This document shows positions 45,060-55,210 of a stretch of DNA of 64,000 nt, one piece after another. The stretch comes from Aplidium turbinatum (taxonomy: Eukaryota; Chordata; Ascidiacea; Aplousobranchia; Polyclinidae). Both the position numbers and the translations under genes were made by a program. The notes under the pieces are model-generated. The model ran no database searches. It saw nothing but the letters and a program-made list of their open reading frames with translations, and was not told where the DNA came from. Position 1 is the stretch's first letter; each line of letters opens with the position of its first letter. The stretch spans positions 16,909,695 to 16,973,694 of the forward strand of contig OU964924.1 of assembly GCA_918807975.1 (NCBI GenBank). The letters are read 5' to 3'.

Positions 45060-45840
45060 AGGGGTGTCAATATTTTTATACGGCTATCTAAAATGAACGA
45101 AGAGTCACAACATCAATTTCATTTCACAAACATCAGTATTTCAAAATGTTGACTGCTAAGTCCAGCTGGGTTTGGCTTCAAAATGTCCTTTCCAAGGAAA
45201 AGCAGTCTTTCAACAGCAGCACTGGAGGGGATAGGGATATTGTATCGCAAGAACAAACGCCTCATGGCGTCATTGGGGAATGCATCAGACGTAACCGCCT
45301 TTGTTGGGTTACGTTCGAGAAATTCATTTAAAAATTTTGCGCACTCGCTTTCTTTTTTGTGTTTTCAAATAACGGAGCAAAAAAGTCATCTGCTTCATGC
45401 CTGTCAACATCAGTGTCACGGTTGCTTGCTGCATCGTCGATGTTGAAATTGCTATGGTTCTGTAATAGGTTAACAATTTTGAGATGTAGAGCCGTCTTAA
45501 TTTCTTCACCCTTGTAAAGCCAAGAAAGTCGGAATTGTGGGTGAAACGCAGCAGCTAATCATCAAAGACATGGCCAAATCTGTTTTCCAAAGTTTCCAAC
45601 AATCTGGTAAGTAGCCTAATGGCAGGCAGACAGCCACCTTGATGCTGTTTCGAAGTTCTTATAGTCTTTTCCTCGTCATGCCCATATATGCATTCTCTTC
45701 TGATTGCAGAATGTCCAGAGATTGGCATATTGGTCGCATAACCAGTGGGGTTTGTTTCAGTCTCGGATACTTTAGACAGAAACTTATCCATTTCGACTAC
45801 TGAGTACTGACTACCTTGTCTACCTGTGCTCAAAGCTATA
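45060..45840 (-). pseudogene. hAT transposase C-terminal remnant of the 44199-46523 element
   Basis: Right to left: STGRQGSQYSVVEMDKFLSK, LLTRLLETLENRFGHVF, an acidic ADDFFA-type segment, then the dimerisation domain with RYNIPIPSSAAVER-type wording. It is spread over several frames with stops. hAT transposases need this C-terminal helix bundle for dimer formation. The catalytic core upstream is not recognisable. Confidence 0.7.
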
Positions 45841-46539
45841 TAACCACAATCTACAAAAAAAGAATCGCTTTACAAAAAAGGAGAACCTGAAACTTCTCAA
45901 AATAGACAGCTTAGTGGGAGGAACAAACAAAGGATTGTGGCGTCACAGACATCAATCCTTATAGAACACTGCGAAATCCTACCTCGCAGTTTACGCGGCC
46001 TCCTTTTTGTCGATGGTACACCGCAAAATCCTATGTTGCAGTTTACACACTACACAGCTCCTTTCTGTACACAACCTCGCTTCTTGTCTCGAATGCCTAT
46101 AATCTCTTCTAAACAAATAATTTGACCTCTACAAATAAACTGCAATAAATTGAAAAACAAACGACTAATTTTTGTTCGGGAAATCAAGTAACTGTAACTA
46201 GTAACTGTGAAGAAGGGCGTTCTTCCCGGCTATCAGCACAAGGCTGATTCCTCACTAGCACAGCGAGCAGCAGTAACGCTTCGCTAACCAGAACGGTGTA
46301 GCTTCCACGCTAGCCATTGAGACCTCCAATTAAACGTTTAAGTTATTTTGGCAGCCGATTGTAGCATCGAATAGACAGTAACTGTTGAAAAACGCTAAAA
46401 TAGTAGCTAGTTACTGCTTATCGTTACTTTTTCAAAAAAGTAACGAAGTTACAGTTACAGTTACTCAAAAAGTAACTAGTTATGTAACTAGTTACTTTTT
46501 TAACTAGTTACTGCCCACCTCTGCTTGAAACTATACAAA

Positions 46540-47386
46540 AAGATCTTCAGCAAGGTGTAATTGAGCCAAGCACTGCACCATGGCGAGCTCAAGTCCTTGT
46601 GGTATCTGGAGAAAATCACAGGAAAAGAATGTGCATTGATTACAGTCAAACTATCAATAAGTTTACGTTGTTAGACGGATATCCATTGCCTAACATGCAA
46701 AATTTGGTCAACAAGATTGCTCACTATTCTTTTTTTAGCACATTGGATCTAAAAAGTGCATACCATCAAGTTGAAATTCCTGTGGAAGATCGGCCTTATA
46801 CAGCTTTTGAAGCCAATGGTAGATTGTATCAAAGCAAAAGACTATCGTTTGGATTAACAAATGCTGTACCTTGGTTTCAAAGAATTGTTGACAATATCAT
46901 CGAGAGCAATGATTGTAAAGGCACATTTGCTTATTTGGACAATATTACCGTGTGCGGTAAGACAAAGGAAGAACATGATGAAAACCTTCAGCATTACCTA
47001 ACAGTTGCAAACAAGTGCAATCTCACTTTCAATAATGACAAGTGCACCTACTCCACAGACAAGATCAACTTACTGGGGTATGAAATAAGTAATGGCAGTT
47101 TAAGTCCTCATCGCGAAAGAGTGAAGTCGTTATTAGAAATGCCGGTTCCAACCTCAGCCAAAGAGCTACCACGAATTATTGGTCTTATGGCATATTATGC
47201 TCGATGGATACCGCAATATTCGGACAAAATAAAACCACGTGTTGATAGTAATAGGTTTCCCCTGAGTAAGTGATCAAGCTATCTCGTGTTTTAACGAACT
47301 TCGGCAAGTCTTGGCAGAAGCCACTTTGAAGGTAATAGGCTAGATGAAAACTTGCCCTTTTCAGTCGAAACTGATGCCTCGGATAT
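46540..47386 (+). pseudogene. Gypsy-2 RT region (fossil)
   Basis: VIEPSTAPWRAQ, KRMCIDYSQTINKFTLLD, FSTLDLKSAYHQV, FAYLDN, CGKTKEEHDENL, INLLGYEIS and YYARWIPQYSDKIKP give the classic Ty3/Gypsy RT order. It ends with the RNase H start ETDASD at the insertion point. Confidence 0.9.
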
Positions 47387-47585
47387 TAGTTAAGCAGACA
47401 ACTTTAGATTTCTCGTCAAATACTTCATTTGGTGACACAAGCATGAAAATAGGCACATATGTACCTTAGACCATGTAGATTTCAAAAGTTTAATTAACCA
47501 AACAAAAATTCAAAGCGGCGACCCGTGACGTCAAAATTCAAAATGGCCGCCATATCGGTCCTGGACTGACGTAGGAAAGTTGTTT
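47387..47585 (+). repeat. Left terminal inverted repeat of the Academ-like element
   Basis: Inverted partner of 53140-53325. The inner border near 47585 (TAGGAAAGTT) is where homology fades. Includes CCCGTGACGTCAAAATTCAA and CCGCCAT motifs in both arms. Confidence 0.85.
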
Positions 47586-47949
47586 TATGAGAACAATTTA
47601 GGTGTTTTTCATCTCTTACTATTTTGAAAATGCTTTTTGTGACATTTTTAGCCAGTATTTATGATTTCAGATTGTACCTCTTATTAAAACTCTTCACAAA
47701 AACGGGGGAAAAAACGTTTTTAGTGTTTTTAGCGAAAAAAGGGTGGTAATATGTTACTTAAAAAATGATAGCCTCAGCAAAATCCCTCGTTACTGTTCAC
47801 CCTCAAATTCAGTGTATTTAAAAAGAGACAGAAGTAGGGGTCCAACTCGAAAGTCACCAAAGTAAATTTTTCGAGCAAACAGAGGTGGTATTTGTAGTAA
47901 AATCTGATTGTTGGTTTGTCAATTATTACAAATAATTATGTTTCGTGGT

Positions 47950-48022
47950 CGTCAGAAATGAAGTTTTGTGCGTAACTATTGGTTAGCTGCCAAGAGTAAC
48001 GCACAAAATTTCCTTTCCGACG
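47950..48022. repeat. 73-bp imperfect hairpin between TIR and coding part
   Basis: Arms CGTCAGAAATGAAGTTTTGT and, inverted, CGTCGGAAAGGAAATTTTGT continue to GCGTAAC/GCGTTAC, with the loop around GGTTAGCTGCC. Could be a tiny insertion or a regulatory fold; undecided. Confidence 0.6.
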
Positions 48023-48324
48023 CTGCCGAAACAACAATATTAACCTTGACCAATTGCAACGCACAATCACGTATATATATATTGACATATTTTATTTACT
48101 TAATAAGATTATCATAACAAAGGCTTTATAAAACATAGCTAAATATAAGTTAAGCACTTAAACTCTTTACAACCCTCACAACACAGCTGAACTGAAAAGT
48201 AGACATTGAGAAACGTGAACAAGAGCTTCACGAATCAAGGTTGTCAAACCTGCATTTTTCGCTAAACAACCACTTCCACCTGCGTATGACATACAGAAAA
48301 TACTTAGCCTATCTTTATTCCTGA

Positions 48325-50638
48325 TTGACAGACAGTTCAACTGGCTAGACCACGTACTTCTCACCGAAGAATATGATGACAAGGTGCAAGCAACGTGGTC
48401 CGCATTCAATGCCTCACAGATACAAAATCACAAATTCGACGTCAGCTTTTCCTGCATTTCGCCACTTTTGAGAGATAAAGCAGACAGTGTGTCTACAATA
48501 AAGCATGTTATGGATCAAGTCTAGCAAACTATGTCGTATCTTAATCCGTCTCAAACACCAGTCATTAGAGCTGAACAACCTCTTTTTGCACTATCTGAAC
48601 AAGTGCAATGGTATTGGCCTGATGAATACGGCAACTTGGTCGTCATCATGGGTGGTCTTCACATTGAAATGGCTGCAAAACTATTAGGTACATTTCTGCA
48701 AAGTAGTGACTGGACAACTGCTCTTGAAGAAGCTAAGGTAGCATCATCAGGTACAGCAGAATCTTTCATTTCTGCATCCAATGTAGCAAAGACTAGACGT
48801 ATCCACCAGGTCACAGCGTGTAGTGTGTATGCATTGATGCCTTCTGCAAAAGAAGTGGAGACTACAGGCTGGATTTACAATGAGATGGAATTCAAAGAAT
48901 GGTGCGCCAGGAAAGCGGATGATTTTCCAATGTTCAACTACTGGTACACTGCATTCAATCTGGAACTCGCATTGCTGGGTTTTGTGGGCACTCTCCGGGA
49001 AAGCAATTTTCCAGGATACAAGGAGGCTCTGGCAATACTCCATCCAAAATTCTTTAGTGATGACAGAACTGACTACCGTACTCAAGGTGGCTGACCATAC
49101 ACCTACTTGACATGTTGTCATTGAAAGATAAATTTCCTGATGTTTATGAGCAGTTGAGCAGTTCATGAAAGGGAAGTTTGTGATTCAGAAGACCAACAAA
49201 GAATATTCTGCGATTGCTATTGACCAAGCCCATGAACAGAATAATACTATTATGAAAGGAGATGGAGGGATAACTGGAATCACAGAACACGAATCAGCCT
49301 TGCTACGATGGACGGTAGCAGGCCCTGAAGTCTGTAAAATTATACAGGAATATGAATGTGTTTCTAAAAAGTCGAGAGAAAGTATCCCTAAATCATCATG
49401 AAGCAACACCATCAGCACAGAAAGCATTTCTCAAAGACGTCATTTCTCTCACCCGAACCATTGAAGAGATGGGCAATCCCTATCTTGAGGAGTCAACTTC
49501 AGATCTGCTTACTCTTAATACGAAAAATGTCATGGAGCAAAAGGTAACAGACATGCTAAAAGGCTATGCTACAAAAGGTAAAAATCAGTTGGAAAACTTC
49601 ACATCAGAATTAGACAAATTCTACTCACTAATTGCTCGGAACAAATTCATACTGTTTAACTCAAAAAAGACAACACGAAAAGGGAATCACAGCACACTGA
49701 AGGGGGACTGCAGCCTTTTTTCAAAGCTCTTTATTTCATGCCAGATCCGACAAGTTGATCTGCTTGAATTTTTTAGCCATGAAAACCAACGATTCCCAGC
49801 AGCTTTAAGTTCAGGAGGTGATCTTTACCAAACACAGAAAGCAGATTTAATGGGTTGCCTAGAGAATGCGGTACCTGCACAACCTGCTTTACTGGACGAT
49901 GTAGAGATGATGGTGATAGATGGAGCATTTTTAGTACATTCTACTATACCAAAACATCATACGTTTGGTGAATATGCTCAGAAGGACTTCGTGGAGAAAA
50001 TTAAGCCATATGCCAGAAAGCACAAACGAACGAATGTTGTGTTTGACACTTACAAGGACGGAAGCATCAAATCTCATGCTCATATAAAGAGGGGTAATGG
50101 TAGCAGGCGGAGAGTTACTCGAGATGGGAGAGTCCCAAAGAACTGGCCAAACTTTTTGCAAAATACAGACAATAAAAAGAACTTTATCCATTCTTAGCTG
50201 AATCCATCCAAGAATTCATGCCACCGGATGATATCGTTTACGCTTCCAAGAATGAAAAAGCTGTTACTAATAATGACAATCCCGCTTTAGTGAATTTGAG
50301 CTCAAACCAAGAAGAAGCCGATACCAAAATGTTTGTTCATCTTTATCATGGTCTCAAGTATGAAACTATACAAAAAGCAGCCATCCTGGCTAATGACATT
50401 GATGTGGTCGTTATTGGAATTGGCTTGTTTGAAAACTTGAGCAAGGATGGACTTCACGAACTCTGGATATCTTTCGGGAGAGGAAACAAAAGAAGATGGA
50501 TTCCCATTCATCAGATATTTTCTGTCCTGGGTCCACAGAAATGCAAAGGGCTGTTGTTTTTTCATGCCTTTAGTGGCTGTGACTCTTGTTCAGGCATGAA
50601 AGAAAAGGAGAAGAAGTCGTTCTTAGCAACGTGGTCAG
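48325..50638 (+). pseudogene. Academ-like transposase/XPG-like protein, first part
   Basis: Landmarks in order: WSAFNASQ and ISPLLRDKAD; FLNPSQTPVI-type with AEQPLFALSEQVQWYWPDE; VIMGGLHIEMAAKLLGTF and TAESFISASNVAKTRR; EFKEWCARKADDFPMFNYW; MKGKFVIQKTNKEYSAIAID; AHEQNN; ALLRWTVAGPEV; EEMGNPYLEES; DCSLFSKLFISCQ with LEFFSHENQ; MVIDGAFLVHS; NVVFDTYKDGSIK and RRVTRDGRVPKNWPNFL; SSNQEEADTKMFVHLYHG; NDIDVVVIGIGLF; and FFHAFSGCDSCSGM. The DxD-like and GCD motifs late in the protein resemble XPG/FEN1-type nucleases. One in-frame stop near 48523 and frame changes near 49080, 49150, 49380 and 50180 disable it. I recognise the order from uncharacterised, often intronless, multi-copy invertebrate proteins. 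Confidence 0.8.
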
Positions 50639-52344
50639 TAGGGTGGCTCGTTTTTGAACTTTTTTTTTAAGTTCTTTCGGGGTAGTGGGGAAATGGTGCC
50701 AATGAGTGAGAAAACGCTCATGACAAAATTTGAGATTCGTAAAAACTTGTCTTCAGCCTCCTCATGGGGCTCAAAAATCGAAAAATGGGGTCAAAAACGC
50801 AATTTTTTTCAAAAATATTTTTAGTTTGGGTAGAAACAATATTGTTTAGATATACCTAATTAGCCTGAGAAAAAAAATTGGAGTCATTTGAACTATTCCT
50901 TCAGCTTCCTCATAGCTTATGAAAATTTCAATTTTGCTGAAAATTTTGCATTTTTGCGGGTGGTTACATGATACATAATTGCGTTAGACATTTTGCCAGC
51001 TATGAAACGTCATTGTATTCCTCTTTATAGACCTGCCTTGAGCTGTTGCATCATTTTTTAATGAAATTGGGTTAATTTGGTAGGGAAAAGTGACATCTTT
51101 TATATCAATTTACGTCACGGACGAAGTTTGTAGTTATGTAACCACAAACAAAAATGCGAAATTTTCAGCAAAATGAAAACTTTCAGAAGCTGTGAGGAAA
51201 TATTTTAGACTATCACACACTACCTTCTCCCGATACGCTGCTCTTTCCCGCTCGGATCAACCTCGCGTTGCTTTTAACTCATCGATAAACATGATTTCCT
51301 GATCAACTCGATGCAACCTCCAAAGTTTCATCCCACTATTCTATATTTTTCCTGGTAACGTAGCCTAGTCATATCTACGCTTCGATCGCTAGTCCCCCCG
51401 ACCTATCTGGGCGAACCTGCCTCAACGTCTGGCCAGTGCACATCCGTGCTCGTTGGTTCAACGTAACCACTTTTTCGGTAGGTAAAGCATACAATATATT
51501 CCCACTTACCATCTTTTTTTTTTTACACCAATTAATTGAGCCTTTGCTCCAGATTTTATATAATTTTCGTCTCCCACGAGTGTTCAAATCGTCCTTGTAG
51601 CTAAGCATCTCTTCCTCGTGGGAGACCCCAAAGTTTATCCGGTCTGCCTACGGGCAGACCGGGTATAGGAGTTAAACGTACCTGTGTTACGGTCACGTGA
51701 TGGAGACGTGGGCGCTGCCTGGCTTTATAAAACTTCTGTCGCCCGGCCCGTCGTGAGCTGACCTTTTTGCGTTTGCAGAAAGCAAAGCCCGTCTCCCTGG
51801 CCCGTTCCGCCATTCTAACTTTTGCGGACGAGTCGCACAAAATTCTCGATCCACACTTTCCTTCCACAGGTACCTAGACTCCCCAGCCTGGCCCCCGCGA
51901 CCTAAGCTGGTGGACTTCCCTTCCGGGTGCATCGCCACCCCATAATCACGCCGCTCCCCGCCTCCACGGGGCGTGGCAGGCCGGTTCTTTAAAGTCTCTG
52001 ACCTGGCTATGTTTATTGTGTTCTTCTCGCCGTGTCAATTATTTTGTACTCGTGCGTCGTTGATCGAAATAAAACAGTTCATCACCAATAGTTCAAATGA
52101 CTTCAATTTTTTTGTTTAGGTTATTTAGATATATCTAAACACTATTGTATCTACCCAAACTAAAAATATTTTGAAAAAAATTGCGTTTTTGACCCCATTT
52201 TTCGATTTTTGGGCCCCATGAGGAGGCTGAAGGCAATTTGTTACGAATCTCAAATTTTGTCATGAGCGTTTTCTCACTCATTGGCACCATTTCCCCACTA
52301 CCCCGAGAAAATTTTAAAAAAAGTTCAAAAACGAGCCACCCTAG
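50639..52344. mobile_element. TAGGGTGG element, long copy with insert
   Basis: Same ends as 28294-28885 (TAGGGTGGCTCGTTTTTGAA) and the exact duplication GTGGTCAG (50631-50638; 52345-52352). Taking out one copy restores ATWSVYPDV in the interrupted protein. Its right arm extends further than in the short copy, as an inverted copy of the left arm. About 890 bp of unrelated sequence (near 51197-52087) sits in the right half. Confidence 0.9.
51197..52087 (+). repeat. Solo-LTR-like block inside the TAGGGTGG element
   Basis: It breaks the palindromic arms of its host element. It has a TATA-like GGCTTTATAAAACTTC (51719-51734), a GC-rich stretch after it, and AATAAAACAG (52069-52078) shortly before the right end, the layout of an LTR (promoter, R, poly(A) signal). 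Its last 40 bp match 23131-23170. Neither the exact ends nor a target duplication could be fixed. It is a fossil, family unknown. Confidence 0.45.
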
Positions 52345-52800
52345 TGGTCAGTGTATCCAGATGTGATGCCAACATTTCAGAAGCTCAGTCAGTGTCCAGA
52401 GGAAATAAATGCAGAAGATTTTGCGATCCTTCAAAAATTCACGGTATTTCTTTATGATAAAAGTAGCGCTGATGATAAGGTAGGCACTGCAAGAATGACT
52501 TTGTTTACACTTAAAAATAAACAATATAATAATATTCCACCAACAGAAGATGCGCTGAAATTGCATGCACTTCGGGCAGCATATCAGGTCGGACACATTT
52601 GGGGACGAGCTCTTGAAAGGAGTCCAGAATTGCCATCTCCAAGTAACTAGGGGTGGAAATCTGGAGATGGGGGACATGAGACATTATGTGGACAAGAAAA
52701 GACCCCGTAGCCGAAGCATGTAAAGAACTAAGACGATGCAATTGTAAAAAAGAATGTAAAAAAGCTGTAAATGTAAAAATACAAATTTACCATGCACTTC
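52345..52800 (+). pseudogene. Academ-like protein, C-terminal part with Cys-rich tail
   Basis: Continues the interrupted frame: VYPDVMPTFQKLSQ, FTVFLYDKSSADD, ARMTLFTLKN, NNIPPTEDALKLHALRAAYQ and GHIWGRALERSPELPSPSN, all in the order known for the family. A stop follows (52648-52650). Another frame then shows EACKELRRCNCKKECKKA, the beginning of the CxC...CKKxC Cys-rich tail that is usually longer. The tail is truncated and its downstream Cys pairs are not readable. Confidence 0.78.
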
Positions 52801-53139
52801 ACTATGATCCTGTCCTTGTGACCATAAATAGATATTATTTACATGTGAATCATTGTCATGAACATGATTTACGTACTCAGTAGTAATAACTGATAACAGA
52901 AATGTTGACTGTACATGAATTGTCTTTTTAAGAAAGTATTTTAAGTCTGTTTGGGTGGAAGTATCAAAGTTTAGACTATTCTGCACACGTGACTGTCAAA
53001 TTTGTGAAACCCTTTCTCTGTCCATACTACGTTACACACTTGTTTTTGTTGAATACCATCTTAAATCATTCATACTGTCTTAAAAGTAACATTTTCAAGG
53101 TAGTGAGAAATGAGACACATCTAAATTGCTTTCATAAAG

Positions 53140-53325
53140 CAACTTTCCTACGTCAGTCCAGGACCTGTATGGCGACTATTTTAAATTTTGACGTCACGGG
53201 CCGCCATTTTGAATTTTCGTTTGGTTAATTAAACTTTTGAAATCTACATGGTCCAAAGTACATGTGTGCCAATTTTCATGCTTGTGTCACCAAATGAAGT
53301 ATTTTCAGGGTTATCTACCTCACTA
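53140..53325 (-). repeat. Right terminal inverted repeat of the Academ-like element
   Basis: Inverted partner of 47387-47585, with scattered mismatches and a short indel near the tip. Ends ...CCTCACTA before TAT. Confidence 0.85.
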
Positions 53326-54786
53326 TATTGCGTTGTCCGCAATATTACATCAGGCGGGAAGGCCTGTGGCGTTTTTTTCTCGGACCCTGAATTCGAACGA
53401 AAAGCGATATTCCAGTATCGAAAAAGAAGCTACTGCCATAATAGAAGCGGTTCGAAAGTGGTCACATTTCCTTTTAGGCAGACATTTTACTTTGATCACT
53501 GATCAAAATTCAGTTGCTTTTATGTTCGACCACAGAAGAGGAAAAGTAAAAAACGACAAGATAATGCGTTGGCGAGTCGAATTGACACAGTATTCGTATG
53601 ATATCGTGTATCGCGAAGGCAAACTTAACGTGGCATCTGATGCTTTATCTCGTGCGTATTGTTGTGCCAGTACAACTGGGAACACACTGAAAGAAATTCA
53701 TGAAAATTTGTGTCATCCGGGAGTTGTGAGAATGCAACATTTTGTAAGAACAATGAATTTGCCATACTCGATAGATGATGTGAAAAGATTGGTCACAAAT
53801 TGCAAAGTTTGTTGTGAAGTGAAGCCAAGGTTTTACAAACCTCCAAAAGCTACATTGATTAAAGCAACGCAACCATTTGAACGATTGAGTATTGACTTTA
53901 AAAGACCATTGCCGTCAAATACTAAAAATCATTTCTTTTTAACTGTTGTTGATGAATTTTCGCGTTTCCCCTTTGTTTTTCCTTGTAGTAGGCTAACACT
54001 ACTTCTCATACCGTAATTATTTGTTTGAAATCTTTGTTCAACATGTTTGGTATGCCAGCCGTAGTGCATAGTGATAATGCAAAATGCTTTATATCCAAAG
54101 ATATAAAACAGTTCTTAAGTGAGAGAGGCATATCCACAACACATTCGTCAGTGTATAATCCGCATGGCAATTCACAGTGTGAACGTTATAATGGTGTTGT
54201 TTGGAATGCAATTAAGTTAGCTCTTCGTACTAAAAATTTAGAAATTTCACAATGGGAATTAGTTGTTCCTGAAGTATTGCATTCACTTCGATCGTTCTTG
54301 TGCACATCCACAAATGAAACGCCTCACGAAAGACTTTTTAATTTTCCACGACGCTCAACTTTTGGGTTATGTGTACCTTCGTGGTTGACTGAAGAAGACA
54401 AGGTACTGGTAAAACGTTTTGTACGTAACAAGTACGATCCACTAGTGGACGAAGTTCAACTTGTGAATGTAAATCCAAATTATGCTGTGGTACAGTTCCC
54501 AAATGGAAGGGAAGCAACTGTATCTGCCAGAGACTTGGCAGCGCCAGGACGAGACTTTGCCGACCCCGTGAACCCTGCTGAAGTGGAGAAATCGAATGAA
54601 GTGAACTCCAGAATTAGAAATGTTTCTGATGACGTCGAACGTGAAATTTCCTGTGAGAGGAGCTCTGCAGACGATGGTGTGGTTATTAACACGCAACCTA
54701 TTGAACCTAATGTTGAATTGCAAACACAGAAAAACTGGCGTTCTGTTCGTATAAAAAACCCGCCAAAAAGGCTGAACTACAATTGA
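53326..54786 (+). pseudogene. Gypsy-2 RNase H and integrase (fossil)
   Basis: ILHQAGRPVAFFSRTLN, RYSSIEKEATAIIEAVRKW, FTLITDQNSVAFMF (RNase H); HENLCHPGVVRMQHFVRTMN and CKVCCEVKP (integrase zinc module); LSIDFKRPLPS, VVHSDNAKCFISK, NPHGNSQCERYNGVVWNAI (integrase core); YDPLVDEVQLVNVNPNYAVV (C-terminal tail, as in Gypsy-1). A fossil with a small number of breaks. Confidence 0.9.
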
Positions 54787-54830
54787 GCGTTTGTGTATTT
54801 ATTGTACTGTAATTTTTATGAAGGGGTGAA

Positions 54831-55083
54831 TGTCGTGTAATTTGCGTTGTATGCTACAGTAGAAACTCCTGCCGCGTTCTACGCATAATGCCTTTGGCCA
54901 ACGCAACTGTTCAGTTGGCGCTCCCGCTCTGTTTACTTGCTTGTTATGTTGAGGTGCGGTTCAGGTTGATAATCTTATTGTCTGAAGTACTAAGCTTAAT
55001 TCATTTGTTTATATTCATTTAGATGTTCCATTTAGTTTGTTAAAGCTAATATAAGCTTGCGTAATAAAGTATGAATCGTAACA
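54831..55083 (+). repeat. Gypsy-2 3' LTR
   Basis: TGTCGTGTAATTTGCG start after the polypurine-like ATGAAGGGGTGAA; ends AATCGTAACA, with AATAAAG about 20 bp before the end. 253 bp, similar in length and 5' tip to the Gypsy-1 LTR. The 16 bp right of it (55084-55099) read on the minus strand as part of a hAT transposase. Confidence 0.8.
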
Positions 55084-55210
55084 AAATAACAATAGCTTGG
55101 GGAGCGTTCAAATATTACGTAACGTTGTTTTTCCAAATTTTTGACCCCCCTCCCCCATGTGACGTCAACGTAACGTTTTTGTCAAGCCCCCTCCCCCACG
55201 TGACGTTTTT

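Larger units (their letters stand above)
44199..46523 (-). mobile_element. hAT element with Tol2-like GTAACT-rich ends, transposase remnant
   Basis: Ends CAGTGGTGGGCACTAGTTAC and the inverted AGTTACTGCCCACCTCTG. Both are followed by many GTTACAGTTACT/AGTAACTAGTTAC repeats (44215-44340; 46185-46510), as in Tol2-style hAT termini. Minus-strand coding remnants between 45840 and 45060 include the C-terminal region (DAFPNDAMRRLFLRYNIPIP-type, SSAAVERLLF-type). A matching 8-bp duplication is not seen, and the right end abuts Gypsy-2, so one side may be rearranged. It contains the hAT at 44585-45033. Confidence 0.82.
47387..53325 (+). mobile_element. Academ-like TIR DNA transposon carrying the XPG-like/GCD protein family
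   Basis: Inverted termini start TAGTTAAGCAGAC on the left and, inverted, TAGTGAGGTAGAT on the right. After a short indel they match over most of about 190 bp (AATACTTCATTTGGTGACAC, CATGTAGATTTCAAAAGTTT, GTCCTGGACTGACGTAGGAA). TAT flanks both sides (47384-47386; 53326-53328), and removing one copy restores the Gypsy RNase H reading. Inside, plus-strand coding from about 48325 to 52790 belongs to one degraded protein, split by a later TAGGGTGG insertion. A 3-bp TSD with an XPG-like nuclease region and a Cys-rich tail fits what I recall of Academ elements; that link is inference. Confidence 0.8.
46524..55083 (+). mobile_element. Gypsy/Ty3 fossil (Gypsy-2), 5' truncated, opened by a TIR transposon
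   Basis: Plus-strand Gypsy of the same lineage as Gypsy-1. RT (46540-47273) and the RNase H start lie left of 47386; RNase H, integrase, integrase tail, polypurine tract and 3' LTR lie at 53326-55083. The 5' part is absent at the border with the hAT ending at 46523. It is broken, with several lesions. The 5.9-kb element 47387-53325 interrupts it in RNase H. Confidence 0.9.

Noticed and set aside
48176-48409. Minus-strand 77-codon frame
   Set aside because: Antisense to the Academ-like protein; the plus strand carries the family landmarks.
51601-51938. Minus-strand frames of 81-88 codons in a GC-rich region
   Set aside because: They lie in the solo-LTR-like block, whose GC content favours long open frames; no domain seen.
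47387-53325. A host gene for the XPG-like protein
   Set aside because: Inverted ends and the 3-bp duplication that restores Gypsy coding show that the whole block moved as one unit.
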